Position numbers and translations under genes: made by a program. The notes under the pieces are model-generated. The model was not told the DNA's origin. It did not search any database and saw nothing but the letters and a program-made list of their open reading frames with translations. A stretch of DNA of 64,000 nucleotides from contig NZ_JAENXS010000003.1 of assembly GCF_016612535.1 (NCBI RefSeq), forward strand, positions 372,001-436,000, in the 5' to 3' direction. The DNA is from Bradyrhizobium diazoefficiens. Lineage in GTDB: Bacteria; Pseudomonadota; Alphaproteobacteria; Rhizobiales; Xanthobacteraceae. Below, piece by piece: positions 33,548-41,924 of the stretch (the stretch's first letter is position 1; each line of letters begins with the position of its first letter).

Positions 33548-34966
33548 CTACTCGTCCAAAATCCAGGTATCTTTGGTGCCGCCGCCCTGACTCGAATTCA
33601 CCACGAGCGAGCCTTCCTTGAGCGCGACGCGGGTGAGCCCGCCCGGGACGATCGTCGTGCTCTTGCTGCCGGTGAGCACGAAGGGCCGCAGGTCCACGTG
33701 GCGCGGCGCAAGGCCAGAGGCCGTGCAGGTCGGGCAGGTCGAGAGCGCCAGCGTCGGCTGCGCGATGAAACCTTCCGGCTCGCGCTTGAGCTTCTCGCGG
33801 AAGGCTTCGATCGTTGCCTTGGTCGCGGCGGGGCCGATCAACATGCCGTAGCCGCCGGAGCCGTGGACTTCCTTGACGACGAGATCGCCGAGATGGTCGA
33901 GCACGTAGGCCAGATCTTTCGGCTCGCGGCAGCGCCAGGTCTGAACGTTCTTCAGGATCGGCTCCTCGCCGAGGTAGAATTTCACGATTTCCGGCATGTA
34001 AGAGTAGATCGCCTTGTCGTCGGCGATGCCGGTGCCGACGGCGTTGGCGAGCGTGATGTTGCCGGCGGCATAGGCCGACATCAGGCCGGGGACGCCGAGC
34101 GCGGAGTCGGGGCGGAAAGTGAGGGGATCGAGGTAATCGTCATCGACGCGGCGGTAGATCACGTCGACCCGTTTCACCCCTTCCGTCGTCCGCATGAAGA
34201 CCTCGTTGTTCTTGACGATGAGGTCGCGGCCTTCGACGAGCTCGATGCCGAGCTTGTCGGCGAGGAAGGAGTGCTCGTAATAGGCGGAGTTGTAAACGCC
34301 GGGTGTCAGGAGAGCGACGGTCGGTTCGCCCGAGGCACCGTTCGGCGCGACCGAGCGAAGAGCGGAGAGGAGCTCGTCCGGATAGCGCTCCACCGGCGCC
34401 ACCCTGTGGCGGGCGAACAGATCCGGAAACAGCCGCATCATGATCTCGCGGTTTTCCAGCATGTAGGACACGCCGGAGGGTGTGCGGGCATTGTCCTCCA
34501 ACACGATGAAGTGCTCGGCATCGACCCTGATGATATCGATGCCGGCGATGTGCACGTAGACGTCGTGCGGCACCTGCTGGCCGTTCATCTCGGGGCGGAA
34601 CACCGGATTCTGGAAGATCAGATCGTCGGGCACGATCTCGGCACGGAGGATGTCGCGGCCATGATAGATGTCGCGCAGGAACATATTGAGCGCGCGCACG
34701 CGCTGCTTCAGGCCCTTCTCCAGCAGGGTCCATTCCTTGCCGGACATGATCCGCGGGATCACGTCGAAGGGGATCAGGCGTTCGGTGGACTCGGATTCGC
34801 CATAGACAGCGAAGGTGATGCCGATCCGGCGGAACAGGAGTTCAGCCTCCTGGCGGCGATATTCGAGCGCCTCGGGAGGCGTCTCCTTGAGCCAGCGCGC
34901 CAGCTCCTGATAGGCGGGGCGAAGGTCCCCGCCGGGAATATTCATTTCGTCAAACGCGACTGCCAT
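33548..34966 (-). CDS. Circularly permuted type 2 ATP-grasp protein
   Basis: A 472-residue predicted amide ligase. Segments typical of the family are FDVIPRIMSGKEWTLLEKGL, LEDNARTPSGVSYMLENREI, LTPGVYNSAYYEHSFLADKLG, VYRRVDDDYLDPLTFRPDS (first letter approximate), VVKEVHGSGGYGMLIGP and the late DLRPFVLTG; these supply nucleotide and metal contacts in permuted order. The ATG at 34966 is preferred; the upstream open sequence does not resemble the family. First gene of the four-gene set, and the enzyme expected to make a peptide or isopeptide bond using ATP. The product is unknown. Confidence 0.92.
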   Translation of the reverse strand: MAVAFDEMNIPGGDLRPAYQELARWLKETPPEALEYRRQEAELLFRRIGITFAVYGESESTERLIPFDVIPRIMSGKEWTLLEKGLKQRVRALNMFLRDIYHGRDILRAEIVPDDLIFQNPVFRPEMNGQQVPHDVYVHIAGIDIIRVDAEHFIVLEDNARTPSGVSYMLENREIMMRLFPDLFARHRVAPVERYPDELLSALRSVAPNGASGEPTVALLTPGVYNSAYYEHSFLADKLGIELVEGRDLIVKNNEVFMRTTEGVKRVDVIYRRVDDDYLDPLTFRPDSALGVPGLMSAYAAGNITLANAVGTGIADDKAIYSYMPEIVKFYLGEEPILKNVQTWRCREPKDLAYVLDHLGDLVVKEVHGSGGYGMLIGPAATKATIEAFREKLKREPEGFIAQPTLALSTCPTCTASGLAPRHVDLRPFVLTGSKSTTIVPGGLTRVALKEGSLVVNSSQGGGTKDTWILDE

Positions 34967-35243
34967 AGATCCCGACTTGTCTCCGCAAGGCGTTGCGCCA
35001 TTTGACAGGTCGCGAGGCCTTGGTGAAGACCGCAACGTCCTGGCCATGCGGCAAGAGTGCATGACTTTCATGTGGTAGCAAGGGGCGGGCCAGCGCGATA
35101 AGCATGGAGAAAGGGCATTTGCCTGATATGGCCGGCAACGTGCCTGAAAAAATGGCTGAGGACTGCTTATTTCGGCAGCAAAACCGCGTGACTTCAACGC
35201 GTTACCTCGGCAAAGTCGGCTGAAGAGGTGAGGGACTTCAGGC

Positions 35244-35981
35244 ATGAGCGAGATCGTCACGGCGGGCATTCTGGTCATCGGGGATGAAATCCTGTCCGGC
35301 CGGACCAAGGACAAGAATATTGGCTTCATCGCCGAATACCTGACCAATATCGGCATCGACCTGAAGGAAGTCCGGGTCGTCTCCGACGACGAGGACGACA
35401 TCATCGCCGCTCTGAATGCACTGCGGCAACGCTACACCTATGTCTTCACCACCGGCGGAATCGGGCCGACCCACGACGACATCACCGCCGACAGCATCGC
35501 CAAGGCTTTTGGCGTCGGCATCGACCACCATCCCGAAGTGGTCGCGCGTTTCCGCGAGCGCTGGAGCGAGCAGGACCTCAACGAGGCCCGGCTGCGTATG
35601 GCCCGCATCCCCGAGGGCGCCGAGCTGATCCAGAGCGCCACCATCCTCGCGCCCGGCTTCAAGATCGGCAATGTCATCGTCATGGCGGGCGTGCCCTCGA
35701 TCATGCAGGCGATGATGGACATCGTCTCGCCCAAGCTGAAATCCGGCGTGCGCATGCTGTCCGAATCGGTCCGCGCCAACGCGCGGGAAGGCGATATCGG
35801 CGGCCCGCTGCGAGCGATCGCGGCCGAGCACCCCGACACCATTATCGGCAGCTATCCCTTCATGGACGAGGACTCGAAGCCGAACACCAATCTGGTGGTG
35901 CGTTCGCGCGATGCTGACAAGCTGGCGGCAGCGATGGCGGCAGTGAAGGACATGCTAGGGACCCTGGGCGCGAAGGGCTGA
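35244..35981 (+). CDS. CinA-like / molybdopterin-binding domain protein
   Basis: The 245-residue protein is a MoCF_biosynth-type domain of the CinA N-terminal kind: AGILVIGDEILSGRTKDKN at the start and FTTGGIGPTHDDITADSIAK at residues 68-87. There is no C-terminal deamidase (PncC) domain, so it is the short form. In longer relatives this domain has ADP-ribose pyrophosphatase activity; this copy could do the same, but that is inference. A GAGGTGAGGG box precedes the ATG. It is divergent from the ATP-grasp operon. Confidence 0.9.
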   Translation: MSEIVTAGILVIGDEILSGRTKDKNIGFIAEYLTNIGIDLKEVRVVSDDEDDIIAALNALRQRYTYVFTTGGIGPTHDDITADSIAKAFGVGIDHHPEVVARFRERWSEQDLNEARLRMARIPEGAELIQSATILAPGFKIGNVIVMAGVPSIMQAMMDIVSPKLKSGVRMLSESVRANAREGDIGGPLRAIAAEHPDTIIGSYPFMDEDSKPNTNLVVRSRDADKLAAAMAAVKDMLGTLGAKG

Positions 35982-35986
35982 GAGCC

Positions 35987-36322
35987 GTGACCAAGCGAGA
36001 TCTCGCGCTAGCGGTCGCGCTCGGGGTCCCTTTTGTTTGCTTGATGATCGCCGGCGCAATTCTTCAATGGCAACGATGGCAAATCTACCGCCGCATTGGA
36101 AACTATTCGATTGGACTGACGACGTTCTTTTGGCAACTCGACTGGCCAGGCGTCAATTTTCCGGGACCAAACATCCTCGAGGCTCAGATTGCCGTGCAGC
36201 CGACCGATCTTCAGGCGTACATTCAGGTGGTCCGCCATCGCGTGCGACAGATGTTTCGGGCAACATTGCTCTACTTAGGCTTTTTCGTATCGGTGCTTTT
36301 CTTGGATCGATATGTGAGTTGA
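35987..36322 (+). CDS. Small membrane protein of unknown function
   Basis: A 111-residue product with two hydrophobic helices (LALAVALGVPFVCLMIAGAI near residues 6-25 and ATLLYLGFFVSVLFL near 92-106) and a soluble stretch between them that should face the periplasm or cytoplasm as a loop. GTG start 5 bp after the CinA-like stop; GC content is lower than in its neighbours. No family was recognised. Confidence 0.6.
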   Translation: MTKRDLALAVALGVPFVCLMIAGAILQWQRWQIYRRIGNYSIGLTTFFWQLDWPGVNFPGPNILEAQIAVQPTDLQAYIQVVRHRVRQMFRATLLYLGFFVSVLFLDRYVS

Positions 36323-36357
36323 TGATCCCAAGCGGATTGGAGAGATAGGAGACGACA

Positions 36358-36885
36358 ATGGCTGGTGAAGCACCAGAACTGAGCGCGGAGGAGCGGGCGG
36401 GAAGGCCCTTTCCGGTCTCGTGGGACCAATTCCACCGGGATTGCCGGGCGCTGACCTGGCGGCTCAATGAGGTCGGCCCGTTCCATGCCGTCATCGCCAT
36501 CACCCGCGGCGGCCTGGTGCCGGCCGCGATCGTGGCGCGCGAGCTGGGGGTGCGCGTGATCGATACGGTCTGCATCGCCAGCTACGATCACGACAAGCAG
36601 GGCGAGCTCCAAATCCTCAAGGGAATTTCAGAACAGGCGATGAAGCTCGGCGGCGGCACCGGCAAGGGGCTCCTGATCGTCGACGATCTCGTCGACACCG
36701 GCAAGACCGGCAAGCTGGTCCGCGAGATGCTGCCGGATGCGCATTTCGCCACCGTCTACGCCAAGCCGAAGGGGCGGCCGCTGGTCGATACCTTCATCAC
36801 AGAGGTGTCGCAGGATACGTGGATATTCTTCCCGTGGGATACCGCGCTCTCCTACCACCCGCCGCTCCGCGACGGGGCGGCGTAG
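36358..36885 (+). CDS. gpt: Xanthine phosphoribosyltransferase
   Basis: A 175-residue purine-salvage enzyme that joins xanthine (and less well guanine) to PRPP. It matches Gpt by length and motifs: [39 protein letters not shown], and the PRPP-binding [19 protein letters not shown] at residues 103-121, with the C-terminal WIFFPWDTA. The 15-residue N-terminal extension over E. coli Gpt is usual in rhizobia. A GGAGACGACA box precedes the ATG. Confidence 0.93.
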   Translation: MAGEAPELSAEERAGRPFPVSWDQFHRDCRALTWRLNEVGPFHAVIAITRGGLVPAAIVARELGVRVIDTVCIASYDHDKQGELQILKGISEQAMKLGGGTGKGLLIVDDLVDTGKTGKLVREMLPDAHFATVYAKPKGRPLVDTFITEVSQDTWIFFPWDTALSYHPPLRDGAA

Positions 36886-36888
36886 CTT

Positions 36889-37027
36889 TCTTACCTCGCC
36901 CCGCTTGCGGGGAGAGGTCGCGCCGAAGCGCCGGCGAGGGGGAGCTTCCGCGAGCCCGTCTCTCACCATATTTGTAAAGGCAGCCCCTCACCCCGATCCT
37001 CTGCCCGCAACAACGAGGAGAGGGAGA
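36889..37027. repeat. Degenerate intergenic repeat (rhizobial 'CCTCACCCCGATCCTCTCCC' type)
   Basis: A GC-rich segment with internal complementarity between TTACCTCGCCCCGCTTGCGGGGAG-type bases on the left and CCTCACCCCGATCCTCTGCC, AGGAGAGGGAGAA on the right. Phrases such as CGCTTGCGGGGAGAGGTCG are typical of dispersed rhizobial repeats. Pairing is partial, so it looks decayed. Confidence 0.5.
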
Positions 37028-37041
37028 ACAAGAATTGCGAT

Positions 37042-37659
37042 ATGCCGCTGCAAAATCGCGTCACCCCCACCGGCGAGATCATCGCCACGCCTTACCGGGG
37101 CCTGTTCACCGGCAATCGCGGCATCATCCACGATCCCGCGACCAAGACGCTGCTCAAGAAGCGCTGGTCGACCCCGGCCTGGCTGACCTGCACTTGCGAA
37201 TTCCGCGGCCGCCGCCGCGAGGTGATGGCGCAGCGAAGCTGGACCGAGCTGTTCTTCCTGGACGAAGCCACGGCGCTCGCCGCCGGCCATCGCCCCTGCT
37301 TCTACTGCCGGCGCGACGACGCCAACCGTTTTCGCGCGGCGTGGGAAAAGGGCAATCGTGTACACGATGTCCGCATGCACGACATCGACACGGTGCTGCA
37401 CCATGAACGGCTCGACAACGGCAGGAAGCGGCTGCACGAGCTGTTGATGCCACTCGATCAGCTTCCCGAGGGCGCGATGGTGCAGCAGGACGAGGAGAGT
37501 TTTCTGGTGACGCAAGGCGAGGCTCTACTGTGGTCGCCGGCAGGTTACGTCCGCGCCGAGCGCGAATTCGATCATGCGATGCTGCTGACGCCGCCGTCGA
37601 CGCTACGCACGCTGAACGCCGGTTATAAAATCGTGTTGCATCCGACGGCTGCGAGCTAG
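37042..37659 (+). CDS. Conserved hypothetical protein with a four-cysteine, Ada-like motif
   Basis: A 205-residue protein of unrecognised family. Two paired cysteines, Cys50/Cys52 (WLTCTCEF) and Cys86/Cys89 (AGHRPCFYCRRDDANRF), could hold one zinc. The second motif resembles the zinc-binding module of the Ada DNA-repair protein (GFRPCKRC). The C-terminal half has no clear hallmark. DNA binding or alkyl transfer is possible but not shown. It is 156 bp after gpt with a decayed repeat in between, so probably its own transcript. Confidence 0.7.
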   Translation: MPLQNRVTPTGEIIATPYRGLFTGNRGIIHDPATKTLLKKRWSTPAWLTCTCEFRGRRREVMAQRSWTELFFLDEATALAAGHRPCFYCRRDDANRFRAAWEKGNRVHDVRMHDIDTVLHHERLDNGRKRLHELLMPLDQLPEGAMVQQDEESFLVTQGEALLWSPAGYVRAEREFDHAMLLTPPSTLRTLNAGYKIVLHPTAAS

Positions 37660-37889
37660 TGCAGCGGTCGCCCTTGTTCGTCGACGGTCATCCGCGCGTC
37701 GCGCAGCGCCCATTCGCGGATGACCTGGCGGCAGCGGATCAGCTCGGCTTCGCTTGCCGTGCCTGCATCCTTCGATGCCCGTTCGACCATCGCTTTGCAG
37801 TGGAGCAGCACGGAGCGGTCCTCCGCGTGTGCCGGCAACGCGAGCGCTGCAAGCGCGGCGATAACGAGTGCGAGACGGATCACCGCCAT
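37656..37889 (-). CDS. Small secreted protein of unknown function
   Basis: A 77-residue product with a signal peptide (AVIRLALVIAALAALALPAHA, residues 2-22) and a mature domain with two cysteines (LHCKAMVERA and LIRCRQVIREW) likely joined by a disulfide. The start codon overlaps the stop of the MetE-like gene (TGATG), so it is translationally coupled to it. It converges with the Cys4 protein gene and their ends overlap by 4 bases. Confidence 0.7.
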   Translation of the reverse strand: MAVIRLALVIAALAALALPAHAEDRSVLLHCKAMVERASKDAGTASEAELIRCRQVIREWALRDARMTVDEQGRPLH

Positions 37890-38911
37890 CACCCCAGCTT
37901 CTCGCGTGCAAGCGCCGCGCCTGCACCGAGTGCCATCAGCTTGGCCTCGGCGATCTCGCGCCGCATCGGCGCCATGCCGCAATTGGTGGTCGCGACGATG
38001 TTGCTCTTGGGTACGAATTTCGACACCGCGTCGATCACCTTGACGACGTCCTCGGCGGTCTCGACCGTGTCGCTGGCGACGTCGATCACGCCGGCCTGCA
38101 CGACCTTGGTCTTGAGCAGGGCTAGTAGATCGAGCGGGACCTTCGAATTGCGGCACTCGATCGCGACCTGCTGGATCGGGCTGGCATCGATCGCCGGAAA
38201 GATCTGCTCGTACTGCCGCCATTGCGTGCCGAGGGTCTCCTTCCAGTCTGTATTGGCCTTGATGCCGTAGCCGTAGCAGATGTGGACGGCGGTGGCGCAG
38301 GTGAGCCCTTGCGCGGCACGTTCCAGCGCCTTGATGCCCCAATCGTTGACCTCGTCCATGTAGACGTTGAAGGCGGGCTCGTCGAACTGCACGAGATCGA
38401 CGCCGTCGGCCTGCAGCGCCTTGGCCTCCTCGTTCAAGAGCTCGGCGAAGGCGAACGCCATCTTGACGCGGTCGCCATAGTAGCGGTCCGCAATCGTGTC
38501 GATGATGGTCATCGGGCCGGGCAGGGTGAATTTCAACTTCTTCTTCGTGTGCGTGCGCGCCACGCGTGCCTCGTCGGCATGGACGCGTCCCTTCAGCCGG
38601 AGCGGCGCGACCACCTGCGGCACCATCGCCTTGTAGCGATCCTTGCGGATGCCCATCTCGACCTTGTGGGCGAAGTCGATGCCGTCGATCTTCTCCAGGA
38701 AACCGTGCACGAAATGCTGCCGGGCCTGCTCGCCCTCGGTAACGATGTCGATGCCGGCGTCCTCCTGGACTTTTATGGCAAGCATGGTCGCGTCGCGCTT
38801 GGCGCGGACGAGCTCGTCACCTTGCGATTTCCAGGGCGCCCAGAGCATGTTGGGCTCGGCGAGCCATTCCGGCTTGGGCAGGGATCCGGCGATCGTGGTT
38901 GGAAACAGCAT
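37889..38911 (-). CDS. Cobalamin-independent methionine synthase-like protein (MetE C-terminal domain)
   Basis: A 340-residue single-domain member of the MetE/UROD superfamily, beginning FPTTIAGSLPKPEWLAEP. All four zinc ligands can be placed: His and Cys in AVHICYGYG, Glu in VAIECRNSKV, and Cys in ATTNCGMAPM. Core enzymes of this kind transfer methyl groups to homocysteine or other thiols, without the MetE N-terminal half that binds folate, so the donor may be different. ATG at 38911 follows a GGGAGGG box and is preferred to an upstream ATG at 38953. The small secreted protein gene follows. Confidence 0.88.
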   Translation of the reverse strand: MLFPTTIAGSLPKPEWLAEPNMLWAPWKSQGDELVRAKRDATMLAIKVQEDAGIDIVTEGEQARQHFVHGFLEKIDGIDFAHKVEMGIRKDRYKAMVPQVVAPLRLKGRVHADEARVARTHTKKKLKFTLPGPMTIIDTIADRYYGDRVKMAFAFAELLNEEAKALQADGVDLVQFDEPAFNVYMDEVNDWGIKALERAAQGLTCATAVHICYGYGIKANTDWKETLGTQWRQYEQIFPAIDASPIQQVAIECRNSKVPLDLLALLKTKVVQAGVIDVASDTVETAEDVVKVIDAVSKFVPKSNIVATTNCGMAPMRREIAEAKLMALGAGAALAREKLG

Positions 38912-39010
38912 GGGTCCCTCCCGGCGGGTTGTGATTGCGCCTCTGTCTGCCATGTCTTAACGTCTAGGTACAGAACAACAAAAGTCGTGCCGTGCGCCGA
39001 GCAGGCGCCA

Positions 39011-39130
39011 CGTCATCATTGCGAAGAGCACTTGTGACGAAGCAATCCAGACTGTCTCCGCGGTGGCACTCTGGATTGCTTCCGCCTTCGCCGGGGCTTC
39101 GGCGGACAAGTCGCTTCGCTCGCAATGACG
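39011..39130. repeat. Intergenic inverted repeat, 'CGTCATCATTGCGAAG' family
   Basis: Left arm CGTCATCATTGCGAAGAGCA... with an inner ACGAAGCAATCCAGA faces TCTGGATTGCTTCC and a right end CGCTTCGCTCGCAATGACG. This CATTGCGAGC type is a third palindromic family in the window. It occupies the divergent gap upstream of the isomerase gene. Confidence 0.75.
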
Positions 39131-39167
39131 AGGAGACAGCGGCACGGAGGCACAAAAAGGAAACGCC

Positions 39168-39776
39168 ATGATCGAATTCTTCTTCGACTGTTCCAGTCCC
39201 TGGACCTATCTCGCCTTCCACAACATCCAGCCGCTGGCCAAGGAGCTGGGCGCCGAGATCAGTTGGCGGCCGATCCTGGTCGGCGGCATCTTCAACACGG
39301 TCAATCCGAGCGTCTATGCGCAACGCGAGACGCCGGTGCCGCTGAAGGCGCGTTACATGAAGAAGGATCTTCAGGACTGGGCGCGCTCGGCGGACCTCGC
39401 GATCAAGATGCCGCCGACGATGTTTCCGGTGAACAGCGTCAAGGTCATGCGCGGCTGCATTTGGCTGGGTAAGGAGATGGTGCCGTTCGCAACCGCCGTG
39501 TTCGAGGCCTATTGGGGCGAGGACAAGGATATCTCTCAGGATGCTGTGCTCGCCGAGATCTGCAAGAAGGTCGGCGTCGACGAGCAGAAATTCTTCGCAG
39601 GCATCTCGGATCAGGCGATCAAGGACAAGCTCAAGGCTAATACGGAAGAGGTCGTCGCCCGCGGCGGCTTCGGTTCGCCGACGATCTTTCTTGACAAGAC
39701 CGACATGTATTTCGGCAATGATCGCCTGCCGCTGATCCGCGAGGCACTGATGCGCAGCAAGGCGAGCGCAGCCTGA
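39168..39776 (+). CDS. 2-hydroxychromene-2-carboxylate isomerase (DSBA/kappa-GST-like)
   Basis: A 202-residue DSBA-like protein. The N-terminus FFFDCSSPWTYLAFHNIQPL is the family hallmark, with a Ser at the catalytic position in place of the CxxC of thiol oxidases; VFEAYWGEDKDIS and GFGSPTIFLDKTDMYFGNDR complete the fold. Such enzymes isomerise naphthalene-pathway intermediates with glutathione, but most chromosomal homologues have other unknown substrates. The stop overlaps the start of the quinone reductase gene by one base (TGATGG). Confidence 0.88.
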   Translation: MIEFFFDCSSPWTYLAFHNIQPLAKELGAEISWRPILVGGIFNTVNPSVYAQRETPVPLKARYMKKDLQDWARSADLAIKMPPTMFPVNSVKVMRGCIWLGKEMVPFATAVFEAYWGEDKDISQDAVLAEICKKVGVDEQKFFAGISDQAIKDKLKANTEEVVARGGFGSPTIFLDKTDMYFGNDRLPLIREALMRSKASAA

Positions 39777-40753
39777 TGGTGCGGGCTGTCGTCTGTCGCG
39801 CACTCGGCGCGCCCGAGACGTTGCGGCTGGAGGAGTTTCCGTCGCGCGCCCTGAAGCCGGGCGAAGTTCGCGTCGCGATCCGCGCCGCCGGGCTGAATTT
39901 CCCTGACGTGCTGATGGCGGCCGGCGAATATCAGCTCAAGCCCGAGCTGCCGTTCACGCCTGGCATGGAAGCCGCCGGCCACGTGACCGAGGTCGGCGTG
40001 GAGGCAAGAGGTGTCGCCGTCGGCGACAAGGTCATCGTCAAGATGCGCCACGGCGCCTTCACCGACGAAGCCGTGGTGACGCCGTCGCAGCTCACGCCGA
40101 TGCCGTCGACGTTCGACTATGCGGAAGCTGCGACCTATCTCGCCGGTCACGGCACCGCCTATCACGCGCTGATCGACCGCGGCAGGGTCGAGCCGGGCGA
40201 GGTGCTCCTGGTGCACGGCGCCGGCGGCGGCGTGGGATTAGCTGCCGTCGAGATCGGCAAGATGCTGGGCGCGACCGTGATCGCGACGGCCTCCAGCGAC
40301 GAAAAGCTTGCGATTGCGAAATCGCGCGGCGCCGATCATCTCGTGCGCTACGATCGCGAGCCGTTCCGCGATGCCGTCAAGCGCATCACCGATGGCCGCG
40401 GCGCGGATGTCGTGTTCGATCCCGTCGGTGGCGAGGTGTTCGAGAACTCGATGCGCTGCATCGCCTGGGGCGCAAGGCTGCTGGTGATCGGCTTCACAGG
40501 CGGCATCGGCTTGGCAAAAACCAATCTGCTGCTGATCAAGGGCGCCAGCGTGCTCGGCGTGCGCGCCGGAGAGGCCGTGCGGAAAAATCCCGTGCTCGGC
40601 GAGGTGCGCCTGAAGGCGCTGCTGGCTTGGGCGGAGGAGGGCAAGCTGCGCCCGAAGGTCTCGCACCGACTGCCGCTGGAGGATTTTGCGAAGGCGATGC
40701 GGCTGTTGCTCGACCGCAAGGCGATCGGGCGGGTGGCGCTGATGATGGAGTGA
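39776..40753 (+). CDS. NADPH:quinone oxidoreductase-family protein (zinc-free MDR)
   Basis: A 325-residue medium-chain reductase of the quinone reductase type, without zinc-binding cysteines. It shows FPDVLMAAGEYQLKPELPFTPGMEAAG, the cofactor site LLVHGAGGGVGLAAVEIGKM (residues 143-162), and DVVFDPVGGEVFE. It should use NADPH to reduce a quinone or enone. Coupled by overlapping stop and start to the isomerase gene, suggesting one pathway, possibly of aromatic or unsaturated compounds. Confidence 0.93.
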   Translation: MVRAVVCRALGAPETLRLEEFPSRALKPGEVRVAIRAAGLNFPDVLMAAGEYQLKPELPFTPGMEAAGHVTEVGVEARGVAVGDKVIVKMRHGAFTDEAVVTPSQLTPMPSTFDYAEAATYLAGHGTAYHALIDRGRVEPGEVLLVHGAGGGVGLAAVEIGKMLGATVIATASSDEKLAIAKSRGADHLVRYDREPFRDAVKRITDGRGADVVFDPVGGEVFENSMRCIAWGARLLVIGFTGGIGLAKTNLLLIKGASVLGVRAGEAVRKNPVLGEVRLKALLAWAEEGKLRPKVSHRLPLEDFAKAMRLLLDRKAIGRVALMME

Positions 40754-40756
40754 GAA

Positions 40757-40872
40757 CGTAGGGTGGGTTAGCCGAAGGCGTAACCCACCACTTCTGTCGC
40801 TGCGGATACGAAAGAGGTGGGTTACGCCCAGCGACTGCGCTTCGCGCAGCCACAAGGCTAACCCACCCTACG
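40757..40872. repeat. Intergenic inverted repeat, 'CGTAGGGTGGGTTAG' family
   Basis: A sibling of the repeat at 26442-26561. The left arm starts CGTAGGGTGGGTTAGCCGAA and the right ends GGCTAACCCACCCTACG, with an inner GTAACCCACC/GGTGGGTTAC pairing. It lies between converging genes and may end both transcripts. Confidence 0.85.
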
Positions 40873-40875
40873 AAG

Positions 40876-41766
40876 CTACTTATACTCCCGCTCGCTCCAC
40901 CACGGAAAATAATCCGGCATATCGCTCGACACCTTGTTCTTGAATTGCGCCGGGCGCTTCTCCAGGAACGACACCACGCCTTCCTTGACATCGTCGGAGC
41001 GGCCGCGGGCGTAGATGCCGCGGCTGTCGACCTTGTGGGCTTCCATCGGATCGTCGGCGCCCATCATGCGCCACATCATCTGGCGGATCAGCGCCACCGA
41101 GACCGGCGCGGTCTTTGCCGCAAATTCCTTGGCGAGGGCACGCGCGGTCGGCAGAAGATCATCGGGAGCGACGACCTTGCTGACGAGACGGCCGGCGAGC
41201 GCCTCCTGCGCCGGGAAGACGCGGCCCGAATAGCACCATTCCAGCGCCTGCGAGATGCCGACGATGCGGGGCAGGAACCAGCTCGAGGCCGCCTCGGGCA
41301 CGATGCCGCGCTGGGAGAATACGAAGCCGAAGCGTGCGGCGTCGGATGCGATGCGGATGTCCATCGCAAGCTGCATGGTGACGCCGATGCCGACGGCGGG
41401 ACCGTTCACCGCGGCGATGACGGGCTTCAGGCACTTGAAGATGCGCAAGGTCACCTGGCCGCCGCCATCGCGCACCTGCGGGTCGCTGTAATCGACCTTG
41501 CCGTCGGCAAACCGTTTGACCGGTCCGCGCCGCGCGTCGCGATCGAACGTATCCGCACCGGAGGAGAGGTCAGCGCCCGCGCAAAAGCCGCGGCCGGCGC
41601 CGGTGACGACGATGGCGCGGACATTATCGTCCTTGTCGGCGGCGTCGAACGCCTCGATCAGCTCGGCCTGCATCTGCGCGTTGAAGGCGTTGAGCTTGTC
41701 GGGCCGGTTCAGCGTGATGGTGAGGATCTGCTCGGCGACCTCGTATTTGATCGTCTCATACGCCAT
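40876..41766 (-). CDS. Enoyl-CoA hydratase/isomerase family protein (crotonase)
   Basis: A 296-residue crotonase. The oxyanion-hole segments are VVTGAGRGFCAGADLSSG (residues 54-71) and AAVNGPAVGIGVTMQLAMDI, and RGIVPEAASSWFLPRIVG carries the catalytic Glu. The 25-residue loop after ADL and the C-terminal extension ending PDYFPWWSEREYK are longer than in short crotonases and typical of a rhizobial subfamily. It acts on acyl-CoA thioesters in the cytoplasm. It is 158 bp downstream of the amidase gene and may be in the same regulon. Confidence 0.92.
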   Translation of the reverse strand: MAYETIKYEVAEQILTITLNRPDKLNAFNAQMQAELIEAFDAADKDDNVRAIVVTGAGRGFCAGADLSSGADTFDRDARRGPVKRFADGKVDYSDPQVRDGGGQVTLRIFKCLKPVIAAVNGPAVGIGVTMQLAMDIRIASDAARFGFVFSQRGIVPEAASSWFLPRIVGISQALEWCYSGRVFPAQEALAGRLVSKVVAPDDLLPTARALAKEFAAKTAPVSVALIRQMMWRMMGADDPMEAHKVDSRGIYARGRSDDVKEGVVSFLEKRPAQFKNKVSSDMPDYFPWWSEREYK

Positions 41767-41924
41767 GGTGTTCCCTTCCTTCTTGAACGCAGTCTTGAGA
41801 AGACGTCATGCATGCGCGCCACGGTCCGTCTTGCGCGGACTGGGCATGCCCTTGTCCTTGAGTATCCAAACGACAATGGCCGCGGCAAGCCCGGTCATGT
41901 CGCAGTCTGGCAGGATTGATGACG

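Noticed and set aside
36889..41000. Possible CRISPR array from repeated GC-rich blocks
   Set aside because: The blocks are inverted repeats from different families, without regular direct repeats, spacers or cas genes.
41806..41898. A 30-codon minus-strand frame (starting MTGLAAAIVVWILKDKG) between amidase and crotonase
   Set aside because: It looks like a small membrane peptide, but no ribosome-binding site is visible and the length is too short to judge.
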